From Tichowtungia aerotolerans (GTDB taxonomy: Bacteria; Verrucomicrobiota; Kiritimatiellia; Kiritimatiellales; Tichowtungiaceae): a stretch of DNA of 64,000 nt. Under the pieces are notes generated by a model. It made no database searches. It saw only the letters and a program-made list of their open reading frames with translations, and was not told where the DNA came from. The DNA lies in assembly GCF_009905215.1 (NCBI RefSeq), contig NZ_CP047593.1:1182900-1246899 (forward strand). The letters run 5' to 3'. The position numbers were made by a program, and so were the translations under genes. This document shows, in pieces, positions 18,071 through 27,035 of the stretch (within the stretch, counting starts at the first letter, position 1; each line of letters begins with the position of its first letter).

Positions 18071-18425
18071 CGGTTTCTCCTTTTTTTGCTCATTCAAAAA
18101 ATTCAGCGCTGCGAGCCAAACTGCCCCCAAAAACCTTCCGTCTCACATTTAACAGATTTACTTATTGCATCTTATTGCACTGACGTCAACACAACAGTCA
18201 TTGTTTTTTTAATCGATAAGTTATATTTGCATATATGTATTGCACATTATTGCCACGTACAACTTGGCCTGCACCCAGACTCCACAATCGAGAACGCTTA
18301 AACTCTGCCGTTCTTTCCCGTCTGCCAACATCTCCCTTGCAAAATACAGCCCAGAGTTTCCACAGTCAGGACAGCGGCTTTGAAATTGACCCGATCTACC
18401 GAAAAATCGTAAATTCGTGTCTCCA
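18071..18425. other. Non-coding interval with divergent promoters
   Basis: This 355-bp interval separates the surface-protein gene (minus) from phoH (plus). It holds the LacI-type promoter/operator at 18161-18189 and a weaker related sequence, TTGCACATTATTGCC, at 18240-18254. I see no gene or RNA in the rest. Confidence 0.6.
18161..18189 (-). promoter_or_regulatory. Promoter with LacI-type operator for the surface protein
   Basis: On the minus strand TTGACG (18189-18184), a 17-base spacer and AATAAG (18166-18161) form a promoter. The spacer reads TCAGTGCAATAAGATGC, matching the spacer of the promoter at 7299-7327 almost base for base. The shared operator between -35 and -10 indicates control by the same LacI repressor. 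Confidence 0.72.
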
Positions 18426-19370
18426 ATGAACGAATTGACGATTCATTTTGATAACGCCCGCGAGGCGTCTGACCTCACCGACCTCTCTGCAAAAACTGTT
18501 GCGGATGTGGAACGGCTGTTCGACGTATCGCTGACGGCTCGGGACACGTGGCTCAAGATCGAAGGCGCGCGCGCAGAAGATGCCGCCCGTTTTTTCGAGG
18601 AGCTGCGCGCTGCCCGCGAACGCGGTCTGCCACTGAATAAAGCGCTGATGGATCACGCACTGAATGCTTTTGTAAACGGTCGCGAGGACGTCCTGAAAAC
18701 CTTTGCCTCAATGCGGATCGACGTCAGCCCGCGCAAGCCCCCGGTTTTTCCGCGGACGCTCGGCCAGCAGATTTATCTCGACGCCATTCGGAACCACGCC
18801 GTCACGTTCGGTCTCGGTCCGGCCGGAACCGGCAAAACCTATCTGGCAATGGCAGCGGCCATCTCCGCCCTGCTGAATGATGACGTCAGCCGGATCATCC
18901 TGACCCGTCCGGCGATTGAAGCCGGCGAAGCCCTTGGTTTTCTCCCCGGCGACCTGCAACAGAAAATTGACCCATACCTCCGCCCGCTCTATGACGCGCT
19001 CCACGACATGCTGCCTGCGGCAGAAATCGAAAAACTGATGGAGCGCGGCGTCATCGAAGTCGCGCCGCTGGCCTACATGCGCGGGCGAACACTGAACCAC
19101 GCCTTCATCATTCTCGACGAAGCCCAGAACACCACCACCAAGCAGATGATGATGCTGTTGACCCGCCTTGGGTTCGATGCACAGGCCGTAATTACCGGCG
19201 ACCCGACCCAGATTGACCTGCCGGACAAAAAAAACTCCGGACTCCTGGAGGCATCGATTGCTCTTCAGAAAATAGATGATTTAGCCTTTGTTGAACTAAC
19301 GGATGATGACGTAATCCGCCATCCGCTGGTCCAGGAAATCATCCGTGCCTATCGCCGCCACAGGGTATAA
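18426..19370 (+). CDS. phoH: PhoH-family ATPase
   Basis: 314 residues. The Walker A motif is GPAGTGKT at about 131-138, and the Walker B motif is FIILDEAQN. PhoH/YbeZ proteins are ATP-dependent RNA helicase-like factors linked with YbeY in ribosome quality control. ATG at 18426 is preferred over an in-frame GTG nine bases earlier. The order phoH, 7TM-HD phosphohydrolase, ybeY, corC is conserved across many bacteria, and all four genes run in the same direction here. Confidence 0.95.
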   Translation: MNELTIHFDNAREASDLTDLSAKTVADVERLFDVSLTARDTWLKIEGARAEDAARFFEELRAARERGLPLNKALMDHALNAFVNGREDVLKTFASMRIDVSPRKPPVFPRTLGQQIYLDAIRNHAVTFGLGPAGTGKTYLAMAAAISALLNDDVSRIILTRPAIEAGEALGFLPGDLQQKIDPYLRPLYDALHDMLPAAEIEKLMERGVIEVAPLAYMRGRTLNHAFIILDEAQNTTTKQMMMLLTRLGFDAQAVITGDPTQIDLPDKKNSGLLEASIALQKIDDLAFVELTDDDVIRHPLVQEIIRAYRRHRV

Positions 19371-19391
19371 CACCCGGAAAAGAGGCCGACC

Positions 19392-21731
19392 ATGAAGCGA
19401 AAGCGTTCTCCCAAAAAAGTAAAGAACCGTGTTGCTGCCACAAAAGATGTGACCGCGCGCAAGAACCGCCAGCGCCTGCCGGTGTTCAACCTGCTGGTTG
19501 CCGTTCTGTGCTGGCTCGCAGTGGTCGTGCTGTTCTACAGCGGCCGCCTGGTTCGCCCGCAGAAACTGATTCTCGGACAGCAGGCCCCGGACACGATCGT
19601 GGCTTCTGTCGATTTTAATGCTGAAACACTTTCCGCCACACAAATCAAACAGCGGGAGCAGGCCGAACAGGTCCTGCCGGTATTCACAGTGGATCATTCC
19701 AATCTCGAGCGCGCCGGACAGGCTCTCATCAAACTGCTCCCGCGTCTGCGCTCACTGCCGGAGACCGAGGATCCGGAACGCAAAGCGCTGATTCGCGACC
19801 TGATCGCAGAACGGCTGGATCAATACGCAATTTCCCTGACTCCCGAAGAGCTTCTGCGAATTATTCCACCGAAAGACATCGACCTTAAAGAGGTGGTGAC
19901 CCAAGCTTTGACCGGTCCGCTTGATAACGGAGTGGTTACCGAAGCCGACCTGGAAAGCAAATTCAACGGCATTGTCGCACACGGCAACGTCGCCGTTAAA
20001 AGCGGAAAAACCGAAACCATCCGGCCGCTCGACAGCTTCTCTCTCCAGTCAACCGCCCTGCAGAATGCAGTCCGTTCTATCGCAGAGCAGCTGCCGCGCG
20101 AGTATCGCGATGAAGAGGTAATTCAAACACTGGTGTCTCCATGGCTGCGTGCCAATGTCATCTACGACACAGCAGAAACTGCTGCGCGCAAAAAACAGGC
20201 CGTGGAACTGATCGACCCGGTGATTGAACCGGTCGCCGGCGGAACTGTTCTCATTCGAGACGGCGACCCGGTCAGTGAACAGACCCTGATTTGGCTGGCA
20301 GCTCACGAACAGAGACTGAACGAACTTGAAACTCCCGCGGAGCGCATCCAGCGCCTTGCCGCGCGGGGACTGTTACTGCTGCTCGGCATGGGGCTCGCTG
20401 TCGCGATCGCCGGAATCATTTCCCGTCCACTGCTGCGCAGCCGGAAAAAAGCGCTTCTGCTGTTGATTCTCTCTTTCCTTCCCATGCTGTTCGGAAAGCT
20501 TTTCCTCTACCTGACCGTAAACCTGCAGCTTCTTTCCCCCGCCGTCATCGACTACCTCGTTCCGCCGGGCATCGCCATCATTCTGGCATCCGTCCTGGCA
20601 GGCGGAACCGCCGGAATTCTGGTGGGCCTGTGGTCGAGCTTCGCCCTGGCCGCTCTGCTGGACAACAGCTTTGAGGTGTTTGTACTCGGACTGCTGGTAA
20701 CCGTAACCGCTGTCTACACGACGCGCGACGTCAAACGCCGGTCGACCCTGCTCCGCGCCGGACTGTGGGTCGGAGCCGTTAAAATGCTGTTTGCTCTGGT
20801 TCTGGCGGTTTTAAACCAGCCGTCCTGGTGGGTACTGCTGACGCAGCTTGGAACCGCCCTCGTTAGCGGCCTGGTCAGCGCCCTGCTGGCAACTCTGCTG
20901 ATTCCGGTGTTTGAACATCTGTTCAACGTCACCACCGATATATCCCTGCTTGAACTCTCAGACCTCAGCCATCCGTTGCTGCAAAGCCTGGCCATCAACG
21001 CGCCCGGCACCTATCACCACTCCCTCATGATGGCCAGCCTCGCCCAGAACGCCGCCGAAGCCATCGGCGCCAACGGGCTCCAGCTGCGCGTCTGCGCCTA
21101 CTTCCATGACATCGGAAAACTCGTAAAACCCGGCTTTTTCAGTGAAAACATCCAGTACACTGAAAACCCGCACGACGACCTCGCGCCCAGCATGAGCACC
21201 CTCGTTATTGTTTCTCACATTAAGGAAGGCGTCACACTGGCCAAAAAGCATAAGCTGCCTCAGGTGGTCATCGACGGCATCGAACAGCATCAGGGAACCA
21301 GCCTCGTCTCCGTCTTCTACCACCGCGCGAAAACGCAGCAGCAGAAAGAACTGGCAGCCGACGGTTCCGCCTCCAGCAAAATCAACGACGAGGACTTCCG
21401 CTACGAAGGCCCGCGCCCGCAGAATCGCGAAATGGCGATCCTGATGCTTGCCGATTCCTGCGAGGCCGCCTCCCGCTCACTCGACAAACCGACGCCGGTT
21501 CGAATCTCCAACCTCATCAGCGACATCTTCGACTCCCGCCTGCGCGACGGCCAGCTCGACGAATGCAACCTCACCCTCGCCGAACTTCACACCATCAAAG
21601 AATCATTTGTCTTTTCGCTGACCAACATGCTCCACGGCCGCGTCGCCTATCCAAAAGATGAAAACAACACTGATAAACAATCAGACCGGAATTCGGATAA
21701 ACCTTCCGAAACTCCGCCGACTGACAAATAA
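19392..21731 (+). CDS. 7TM-HD family membrane phosphohydrolase (PgpH-like)
   Basis: 779 residues. An N-terminal membrane anchor (about 28-50) is followed by a long extracytoplasmic region (7TMR-HDED), seven membrane segments between about 315 and 500, and a cytoplasmic HD domain. The HD motif reads YHHSLM ... CAYFHDIGKLVKP, with further His/Asp ligands downstream (HIKEGV, DGIEQHQG). Family members such as PgpH of Listeria break down cyclic di-AMP. No diadenylate cyclase gene is in the window. The last 74 bp overlap ybeY. Confidence 0.92.
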   Translation: MKRKRSPKKVKNRVAATKDVTARKNRQRLPVFNLLVAVLCWLAVVVLFYSGRLVRPQKLILGQQAPDTIVASVDFNAETLSATQIKQREQAEQVLPVFTVDHSNLERAGQALIKLLPRLRSLPETEDPERKALIRDLIAERLDQYAISLTPEELLRIIPPKDIDLKEVVTQALTGPLDNGVVTEADLESKFNGIVAHGNVAVKSGKTETIRPLDSFSLQSTALQNAVRSIAEQLPREYRDEEVIQTLVSPWLRANVIYDTAETAARKKQAVELIDPVIEPVAGGTVLIRDGDPVSEQTLIWLAAHEQRLNELETPAERIQRLAARGLLLLLGMGLAVAIAGIISRPLLRSRKKALLLLILSFLPMLFGKLFLYLTVNLQLLSPAVIDYLVPPGIAIILASVLAGGTAGILVGLWSSFALAALLDNSFEVFVLGLLVTVTAVYTTRDVKRRSTLLRAGLWVGAVKMLFALVLAVLNQPSWWVLLTQLGTALVSGLVSALLATLLIPVFEHLFNVTTDISLLELSDLSHPLLQSLAINAPGTYHHSLMMASLAQNAAEAIGANGLQLRVCAYFHDIGKLVKPGFFSENIQYTENPHDDLAPSMSTLVIVSHIKEGVTLAKKHKLPQVVIDGIEQHQGTSLVSVFYHRAKTQQQKELAADGSASSKINDEDFRYEGPRPQNREMAILMLADSCEAASRSLDKPTPVRISNLISDIFDSRLRDGQLDECNLTLAELHTIKESFVFSLTNMLHGRVAYPKDENNTDKQSDRNSDKPSETPPTDK

Positions 21732-22119
21732 GCTGGCCGACTGCCTCGTTCAGGCAGATCCCGATACAGAATGGAGCGAAGTCTCCGTACTGCTGACAGA
21801 TGATGACGGCATCATTCCCGCCAACCGGGAATATTTCGGGAAAAACCGCCCCACCGATGTCATCAGTTTCCGCTGCGAACCTGTCCCCGGCGAAGGAGGC
21901 ACAACCGGCGACCTGATTGTGAACGTCGAATGCGCCCTGCGCGAAGGCCCCGCACACGACGGCCCCGACGCCGAACTCGCACTCTACATCGCCCACGGAT
22001 TCGACCACCTGTCCGGAGCCGACGACAACACTCCGCAGAAACGCGCCGCCATGCGGCGCACCGAAAAGCGCTGGCTTGCGGCATTGCAATCAGAAATTAA
22101 AAATCTGATATTGAAATAA
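21658..22119 (+). CDS. ybeY: YbeY-like endoribonuclease, atypical metal site
   Basis: 153 residues. YbeY is a single-strand RNase for 16S rRNA 3' maturation and ribosome quality control, using three His to bind zinc in H-G-x-L-H-L-x-G-x-D-H. Here the motif reads HGFDHLSGADD: the first two His are present but the third is Asp. Upstream RPTDVISFRC and GDLIVNV are the other family blocks. The start lies inside the 3' end of the HD gene (74-bp overlap), and corC begins directly after its stop. The assignment rests on motifs and on the phoH-corC context; metal affinity may differ. Confidence 0.88.
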   Translation: MKTTLINNQTGIRINLPKLRRLTNKLADCLVQADPDTEWSEVSVLLTDDDGIIPANREYFGKNRPTDVISFRCEPVPGEGGTTGDLIVNVECALREGPAHDGPDAELALYIAHGFDHLSGADDNTPQKRAAMRRTEKRWLAALQSEIKNLILK

Positions 22120-23370
22120 ATGAATACAGAGTTTTTTGCATACAGCCTTGTTTCGCTGCTGACCGCCGGTTTCTGGGCCGTCCTGTTTTCCGCATTCCGC
22201 GAAAGCGGAAATGCCGGTATTTCCCGTCTGAGTGAAAAAAAACCGGATGCCAAACAATCGCTCGCCACCTGGGCGCCGCGCTGGAATCTATTGCGCACCA
22301 CACTGCGTTTCTGCCTAACCCTCTTCGAACTCGGCGCCGCCGGGCTGGCCCTCAAAACATTTCCGCTCTCAACGCCGCTTCACTGGATCGGACTGCTGCT
22401 GATCATGGCCATTCTCTATATGGTCTTCATCCGTGTAATCCCGTTCGTGCTGGCGGAAAGCTACGCCGACCGCCTGTCGCTCACCTTCCTTCCGCTGGCC
22501 ATCGGGCTCACCCGCCTGCTCACCCCCATCGTCTGGCCCATCTACGCCATGGAACGCGGACTCCTCGCACACGCCCTCTCATCCTCCGACGAAGATGACC
22601 GCCCCACCGCCGAAGAGGAAATCATGACCCTCGTCGAAGAATCGGCGGAAGAGGAACTCGAAGAAGAAGAGCGCGACATCATCCGCAGCGTCTTTGAATT
22701 CGGCGAAACCGTCGTGCGTGAAATCATGACGCCGCGCGTCGACATCGAAGGCATCAAAGATGACATGACCGGCGATGAATGCATCGACAAAGTCAAACAC
22801 TCCCGCCACTCGCGCTTTCCGGTTTATCATGAAACCATCGACGACATCCTCGGAATGATCCATGTCAAAGACCTGCTCCGCCTCGTCGCGCAGGATCAGG
22901 AAAAACGCTCCGTTTCCGACATCACAAAAAAGATGAATGTCGTCCCTGAAACCATGCCCATCAATGATCTTCTCAAACAGATGCAGGTCCAGAATTTCCA
23001 GATGGCCGCCGTCGTCGATGAATACGGCGGCACCGCCGGCATCGTCTGCATGGAAGACATCATCGAAGAACTCGTCGGCGAAATCCGCGATGAATACGAT
23101 CACGCCGAAAAAGATATCCAGAAACGCCCTGACGGCTCCATCCTCGTCAAAGCCAACCTCGCCGTCGACGACCTCAACGAAGAACTCGACCTCAACATTC
23201 CCGAAAGCGATGAGTACGACTCCATCGGCGGCTTCGTCCTTTCCGAACTCGGCAATATTCCAAAAGCCGGCGACACCCTCGCCTCCGGCGATCTCAAAAT
23301 CACCGTCCAGCACGCCACCCAGCGCCGCATCCACACCCTGCTCATCAAACCCAACCCGCCGGCCGATTAA
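22120..23370 (+). CDS. HlyC/CorC-family CBS-domain membrane protein
   Basis: 416 residues. An N-terminal CNNM-type membrane domain (about 1-140) is followed by an acidic linker, two CBS domains ([14 protein letters not shown], then [11 protein letters not shown] with EYGGTAGIV) and a C-terminal CorC_HlyC domain ([22 protein letters not shown]). Members are linked with Mg2+/Co2+ transport or efflux. The start codon follows the ybeY stop immediately. Its stop overlaps that of the convergent mtfA-like gene by 4 bp. Confidence 0.93.
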   Translation: MNTEFFAYSLVSLLTAGFWAVLFSAFRESGNAGISRLSEKKPDAKQSLATWAPRWNLLRTTLRFCLTLFELGAAGLALKTFPLSTPLHWIGLLLIMAILYMVFIRVIPFVLAESYADRLSLTFLPLAIGLTRLLTPIVWPIYAMERGLLAHALSSSDEDDRPTAEEEIMTLVEESAEEELEEEERDIIRSVFEFGETVVREIMTPRVDIEGIKDDMTGDECIDKVKHSRHSRFPVYHETIDDILGMIHVKDLLRLVAQDQEKRSVSDITKKMNVVPETMPINDLLKQMQVQNFQMAAVVDEYGGTAGIVCMEDIIEELVGEIRDEYDHAEKDIQKRPDGSILVKANLAVDDLNEELDLNIPESDEYDSIGGFVLSELGNIPKAGDTLASGDLKITVQHATQRRIHTLLIKPNPPAD

Positions 23371-24218
23371 CTTGTTTTATTAGTAGCGTCTATGTGCTTC
23401 TTCACGGTCAGCCAGTCGAGCGGATTGACTTTGTAGTAGGCGTGCAGTTCTTCGAAAAGCTCAGGATGGTTTTTCTGCAGTTGCCGGGGTTTTTCAAAAA
23501 AGGTTTCGGTGGCGACTGCAAAAAATTCGCCGGGGTTGGTGGCGCCGTAGCTGTCGAGCACATCGCGTTTGCCCCGCGCGGTTTCCCTGCGAAGCCGGTC
23601 ATAGTCTGCCGAAAGAACTTTTGCCCAGCTGACATAGGCGGAACGGCTTCCAAGAATTGGAGCTCCGTCGGCGGCGCCGTCAACCTGATCCAGCTGATGA
23701 GCAAACTCATGCATGGTTACATTATGCCCGTCTTCCAAATTGTGGGCTCCGCCGAGTACGCTGTTCCATGAAAGCACAACCACACCGCAGCCCCAGGATT
23801 CACCGAGGCGCGTGCCCTGCCCGTTGTCACCGCCAAACATTCCGCGCTGGCCGGATTGATAGGTGTGCGGATAGACCAGAACCGTTTTCAGTTTTGGATA
23901 AACCTTCTGTTCGCGGCCAACCAGCAGCAGGCAAGCCTGAGCCGTGATGGTTATTTTAACCTCTTCGGTAATTTCCTGTCCGCCACAGCCCTCAAAACGA
24001 ATCCGATCCAGAAACACCTGCATATACCCGAATAACTGCCTGCGCTGTTCTTCGGCGAGGCGCGCCACTACCGTAAAATTCCGCTCCAGAATCGGCTGCC
24101 ATGTTTCCGGAGGAGGAGTTGCACGCAGCGTGCGGACACGGCGCAGCTTTCCCTGACGGAGGAGCACAGACACAACAACAGCAATGACCGCCAGAGCAAC
24201 AAATAAAGATATATTCAT
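23367..24218 (-). CDS. MtfA-like M90-family zinc peptidase
   Basis: 283 residues. One N-terminal membrane segment (about 5-20) is followed by an M90 peptidase domain: TMHEFAHQLDQVDG is the H-E-x-x-H zinc motif, and VLVYPHTY and NPGEFFAVATETFFEKP are family blocks. E. coli MtfA (YeeI) is an aminopeptidase that also binds the Mlc repressor. Unlike MtfA, this protein begins with a membrane anchor, which is common in PVC and proteobacterial homologues. It has no operon partner; the divergent neighbour is an ion channel gene 62 bp away. Confidence 0.9.
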   Translation of the reverse strand: MNISLFVALAVIAVVVSVLLRQGKLRRVRTLRATPPPETWQPILERNFTVVARLAEEQRRQLFGYMQVFLDRIRFEGCGGQEITEEVKITITAQACLLLVGREQKVYPKLKTVLVYPHTYQSGQRGMFGGDNGQGTRLGESWGCGVVVLSWNSVLGGAHNLEDGHNVTMHEFAHQLDQVDGAADGAPILGSRSAYVSWAKVLSADYDRLRRETARGKRDVLDSYGATNPGEFFAVATETFFEKPRQLQKNHPELFEELHAYYKVNPLDWLTVKKHIDATNKTS

Positions 24219-24280
24219 AGCGACAGCTTATCCAGAAGAGGAGACTTTAAAAAGAGAGAACGAAGGGGTAGCGTCGCAGC

Positions 24281-25105
24281 ATGCAAAACAAGATTCCCAA
24301 GCGGTCCGCAAAACAAAACCGACTGTACGAAATTATTTTCGAAGCTGAAACGCGCGGCGGCAAGCTGTTCGATGTCGCCCTGTTTGCGGCCATTATGCTG
24401 AGCGTTACGGCAACGATCCTGAACAGCGTGCAGTCTGTTCACGAAACGTATGGGGTCTGGCTGACCGGAATCAATTGGCTGTTTACCCTGCTGTTTACGG
24501 TTGAATACGGCCTGCGCCTCTACTGCGCCAGAAACCCGGTCCGCTATGCGCGCAGCTTTTTCGGCGTCGTGGACCTGCTGGCGGTGCTTCCGGCCTACCT
24601 GAGCCTGTTTATTCCGGGAACGCGCTTTCTGGACGTCATCCGCATCCTGCGAATGCTGCGCATTTTCCGCGTCATGAAAATGGTGCAGTATGTCAATGAC
24701 GGCGACCTGCTGCTGAACGCGCTGACTGCCAGCCGCCGCAAAATCGGCATCTTCCTGTTCACCGTACTGACGCTGGTCGTGATTCTCGGCTCACTGATGT
24801 ATGTCATTGAAGGTACGGAACACGGCTTCACCAGCATCCCGGTCGGCATCTACTGGGCTATCGTCACACTGACCACCGTCGGCTACGGCGACATTTCCCC
24901 GCAAACCGGGCTGGGACAGACACTGGCGGCCTTCATCATGATCATCGGCTACAGCATCATCGCCGTTCCCACCGGAATCATCTCGGCGGAAGTCGGCGCA
25001 TCAGCCGTTCGCAAAAAACTGTCAAAAATCTGCCCGGCCTGCAACACTTCCGACCACGACCCTGACGCCGCGCACTGCAAACACTGCGGGGCGACCCTTG
25101 CCTAA
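24281..25105 (+). CDS. Voltage-gated-like K+ channel with C-terminal zinc ribbon
   Basis: 274 residues. Six membrane segments form a Kv-type channel subunit. S4 carries regularly spaced Arg (RILRMLRIFRVMKM), and the selectivity filter is TTVGYGD (about residue 199-205). The C-terminus adds a zinc-ribbon: CPACNTSDHDPDAAHCKHCG, two C-x-x-C pairs, in the cytoplasm. Bacterial channels of this type often have such short tails. The stop overlaps the trpC stop on the other strand by 4 bp. Confidence 0.92.
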   Translation: MQNKIPKRSAKQNRLYEIIFEAETRGGKLFDVALFAAIMLSVTATILNSVQSVHETYGVWLTGINWLFTLLFTVEYGLRLYCARNPVRYARSFFGVVDLLAVLPAYLSLFIPGTRFLDVIRILRMLRIFRVMKMVQYVNDGDLLLNALTASRRKIGIFLFTVLTLVVILGSLMYVIEGTEHGFTSIPVGIYWAIVTLTTVGYGDISPQTGLGQTLAAFIMIIGYSIIAVPTGIISAEVGASAVRKKLSKICPACNTSDHDPDAAHCKHCGATLA

Positions 25106-25917
25106 ACAGCCATCAGATCTTTGACGGCCTGTTCGAGGTCGGGCTGGCGAAGGAGACTTTCGCCGACGAGAACGGCGGCGATGCCGGCGTCTTTGAGCGT
25201 GCGGATATCATCGGCAGTGCGGATTCCGCTCTCGCTGATGAGAGTGCAATCGGCCGGTGCAAGCTCGCGCAAAGCCAGCGTCGTTTCGATTTTTGTCTCA
25301 AAGGTCTTCAAATTGCGGTTGTTGATGCCGATGCATTTGGCGTTGGCGGCGACCGCGCGTTTCATTTCCTCTTCGGTATGCACTTCGACCAGCGGGGTCA
25401 TGCCGCAGGCCTGCACGAGATGAATGAAAGAAGTGAGCTCTTCATCGGTCAGCACGGCGACAATCAGCAAAACAGCGGAGGCGCCGAGCGCTTCAGCATG
25501 AAAGATCTGGCGCGGATCGATGACGAACTCCTTGTAGAGCATCGGCAGCTTGGTTGCCGCGCGAACTGCGGCCCACTGATCTTCGCCGCCACCGAAATAT
25601 TTTTTATCCATCAGGCAGGAAACAACCTGCGCGCCGGCCGCCTCATAGGCTTTGGCAATTTCGGCCGGTTCAAAAGGAACGCGGATCGCTCCGGCGGAAG
25701 GCGACTGCCGTTTCACTTCGGCGATCAGGCCCATCGGAGCGGAGGTGAGTGCCTCGATAAAATCCGGTGTTGCGGCGCGGGCAGGCTTGCCGTCGCACGC
25801 GTCGCAGGTGTTTCCAACGTGTGGAAGCTCATCGACGACCTTTTCCAATGTCTGGAAATAATCGGGCTGCTCAATTTCAACACGTTTGTTCGCTACAATT
25901 TCAGAAAGGATATCCAT
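25102..25917 (-). CDS. trpC: Indole-3-glycerol phosphate synthase
   Basis: 271 residues. Converts CdRP to indole-3-glycerol phosphate in tryptophan synthesis. The (beta/alpha)8 family blocks are present: IAEVKRQSPSAG, VSCLMDKKYFGG, YKEFVIDPRQI, IGINNRNLKTF, LISESGI and AVLVGESLLR. The N-terminal region contains two genome palindromes 31 bp apart (25812, 25843) that encode LPHVGN and FQTLE, in a segment that varies among TrpC proteins. The start is fused to the prfB stop (TAATG), so the gene is expressed with prfB and lnt. No other trp gene is present. Confidence 0.95.
   Translation of the reverse strand: MDILSEIVANKRVEIEQPDYFQTLEKVVDELPHVGNTCDACDGKPARAATPDFIEALTSAPMGLIAEVKRQSPSAGAIRVPFEPAEIAKAYEAAGAQVVSCLMDKKYFGGGEDQWAAVRAATKLPMLYKEFVIDPRQIFHAEALGASAVLLIVAVLTDEELTSFIHLVQACGMTPLVEVHTEEEMKRAVAANAKCIGINNRNLKTFETKIETTLALRELAPADCTLISESGIRTADDIRTLKDAGIAAVLVGESLLRQPDLEQAVKDLMAV
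25812..25857. repeat. Two TTCCAA-N3-TTGGAA palindromes in trpC
   Basis: Copies at 25812-25826 and 25843-25857 each have one mismatch. The starts are 31 bp apart, or about three helical turns. They are read in different phases in TrpC. Confidence 0.75.
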
Positions 25918-27035
25918 TAGCTCGCGGCCTCTTTTTGTTTCATTTTGAGATATGCCTGAATGAAGGGATCAATGGCGCCGTCGAGAACGGCCTGTACGTT
26001 TCCTGTCTGCTCGTCAGTGCGATGGTCTTTGACCATGGTGTAGGGCTGCATGACATAGGAACGGATCTGGCGGCCCCATGCGATTTCCCCTTTGTCGCCG
26101 TACAGCTGTTCAGTGGCGGTACGCTGTTTGTCGAGTTCGTGCTCATAAAGTTTGGCTTTGAGCATCTTCATGGCTTTATCACGGTTTTTGTGCTGCGAGC
26201 GTTCGGCCTGACACTGCACGGTAATACCGGTCGGGATATGGACCATACGGACGGCGGAATCGGTGGTGTTCACGTGCTGCCCTCCGGCGCCGCTGGCGCG
26301 GTAGGTGTCAACGCGCACATCGCTGTCGGCAATTTCGATATCGATGTCGTCGTCGAGCTCGGCGGTGACGTCGAGCGCGACAAAGGAGGTATGGCGGCGC
26401 GAGGCGGAGTCGAACGGGCTGATGCGCACAAGGCGGTGAACACCACGCTCGCTTTTGAGGCGGCCGTAGGCGTAGTCACCGGAAATCTGGAACGTGATGC
26501 TCTTTAAACCGGCTTCATCACCGGGCTGGCGGTCAATGACGTCCACTTTAAAGCCGTGGTGTTCGGCGTAGCGGGTGATCATGCGGCTGAGCATATCGGC
26601 CCAGTCGCAGCTTTCGGTTCCACCGGCGCCGGCATTGATGCTGACGTAGGCGTTGCGCGGATCCATTTCGCCGCCGAGCAGTGACTGCATTTCCAAGGTT
26701 TGGAAAAGTTTTTCACCTTCGGCCAGCATGGTTTCAATATCCGCTTCCGCGGCCTGCTGGCCGGCTTCATCTTCGGCCTCGGCGAGTTCGTACAGAACCT
26801 CGGCATCGTCCACCAGAGTTTCGAATTCGGAATAGGGATCGAGAACAGTCTTGAGCGTCTTGGTGGTGGCGATGTTCTCGTTGGCGGCGGTCTGGTTATT
26901 CCAGAAGCCGGGCGCGGCGGCCTGCTCTTCGAGCGCTGTGAGGGCGGCGCGTTTTTCAACGATTCCGAGATAGCCTTTCATTTCGGTCAGGCGTTCACGA
27001 AGGACGACAATGTGGGGTTTCAGTTCTTCAAGCAT
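25917..27035 (-). CDS. prfB: Peptide chain release factor 2
   Basis: 372 residues, including the tripeptide region SPF (RISPFDSASRR) that reads UGA/UAA and the GGQ motif (ASGAGGQHVN) that triggers peptide release. The start ATG at 27035 overlaps the lnt stop by 8 bp. The usual in-frame UGA programmed frameshift near codon 26 is absent; the region reads LTEMKGYLGIVEKR continuously. A perfect genome palindrome (26691) encodes FQTLE in the N-terminal domain. trpC follows with a 1-bp overlap. Confidence 0.95.
   Translation of the reverse strand: MLEELKPHIVVLRERLTEMKGYLGIVEKRAALTALEEQAAAPGFWNNQTAANENIATTKTLKTVLDPYSEFETLVDDAEVLYELAEAEDEAGQQAAEADIETMLAEGEKLFQTLEMQSLLGGEMDPRNAYVSINAGAGGTESCDWADMLSRMITRYAEHHGFKVDVIDRQPGDEAGLKSITFQISGDYAYGRLKSERGVHRLVRISPFDSASRRHTSFVALDVTAELDDDIDIEIADSDVRVDTYRASGAGGQHVNTTDSAVRMVHIPTGITVQCQAERSQHKNRDKAMKMLKAKLYEHELDKQRTATEQLYGDKGEIAWGRQIRSYVMQPYTMVKDHRTDEQTGNVQAVLDGAIDPFIQAYLKMKQKEAAS
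26691..26705. repeat. TTCCAA-N3-TTGGAA palindrome in prfB
   Basis: Perfect copy with a flanking A-run, read as L-F-Q-T-L-E in release factor 2. Confidence 0.85.

Noticed and set aside
18417-18425. GTG start for phoH nine bases upstream of the ATG
   Set aside because: ATG at 18426 is the standard start, and the extra three residues add nothing to the domain.
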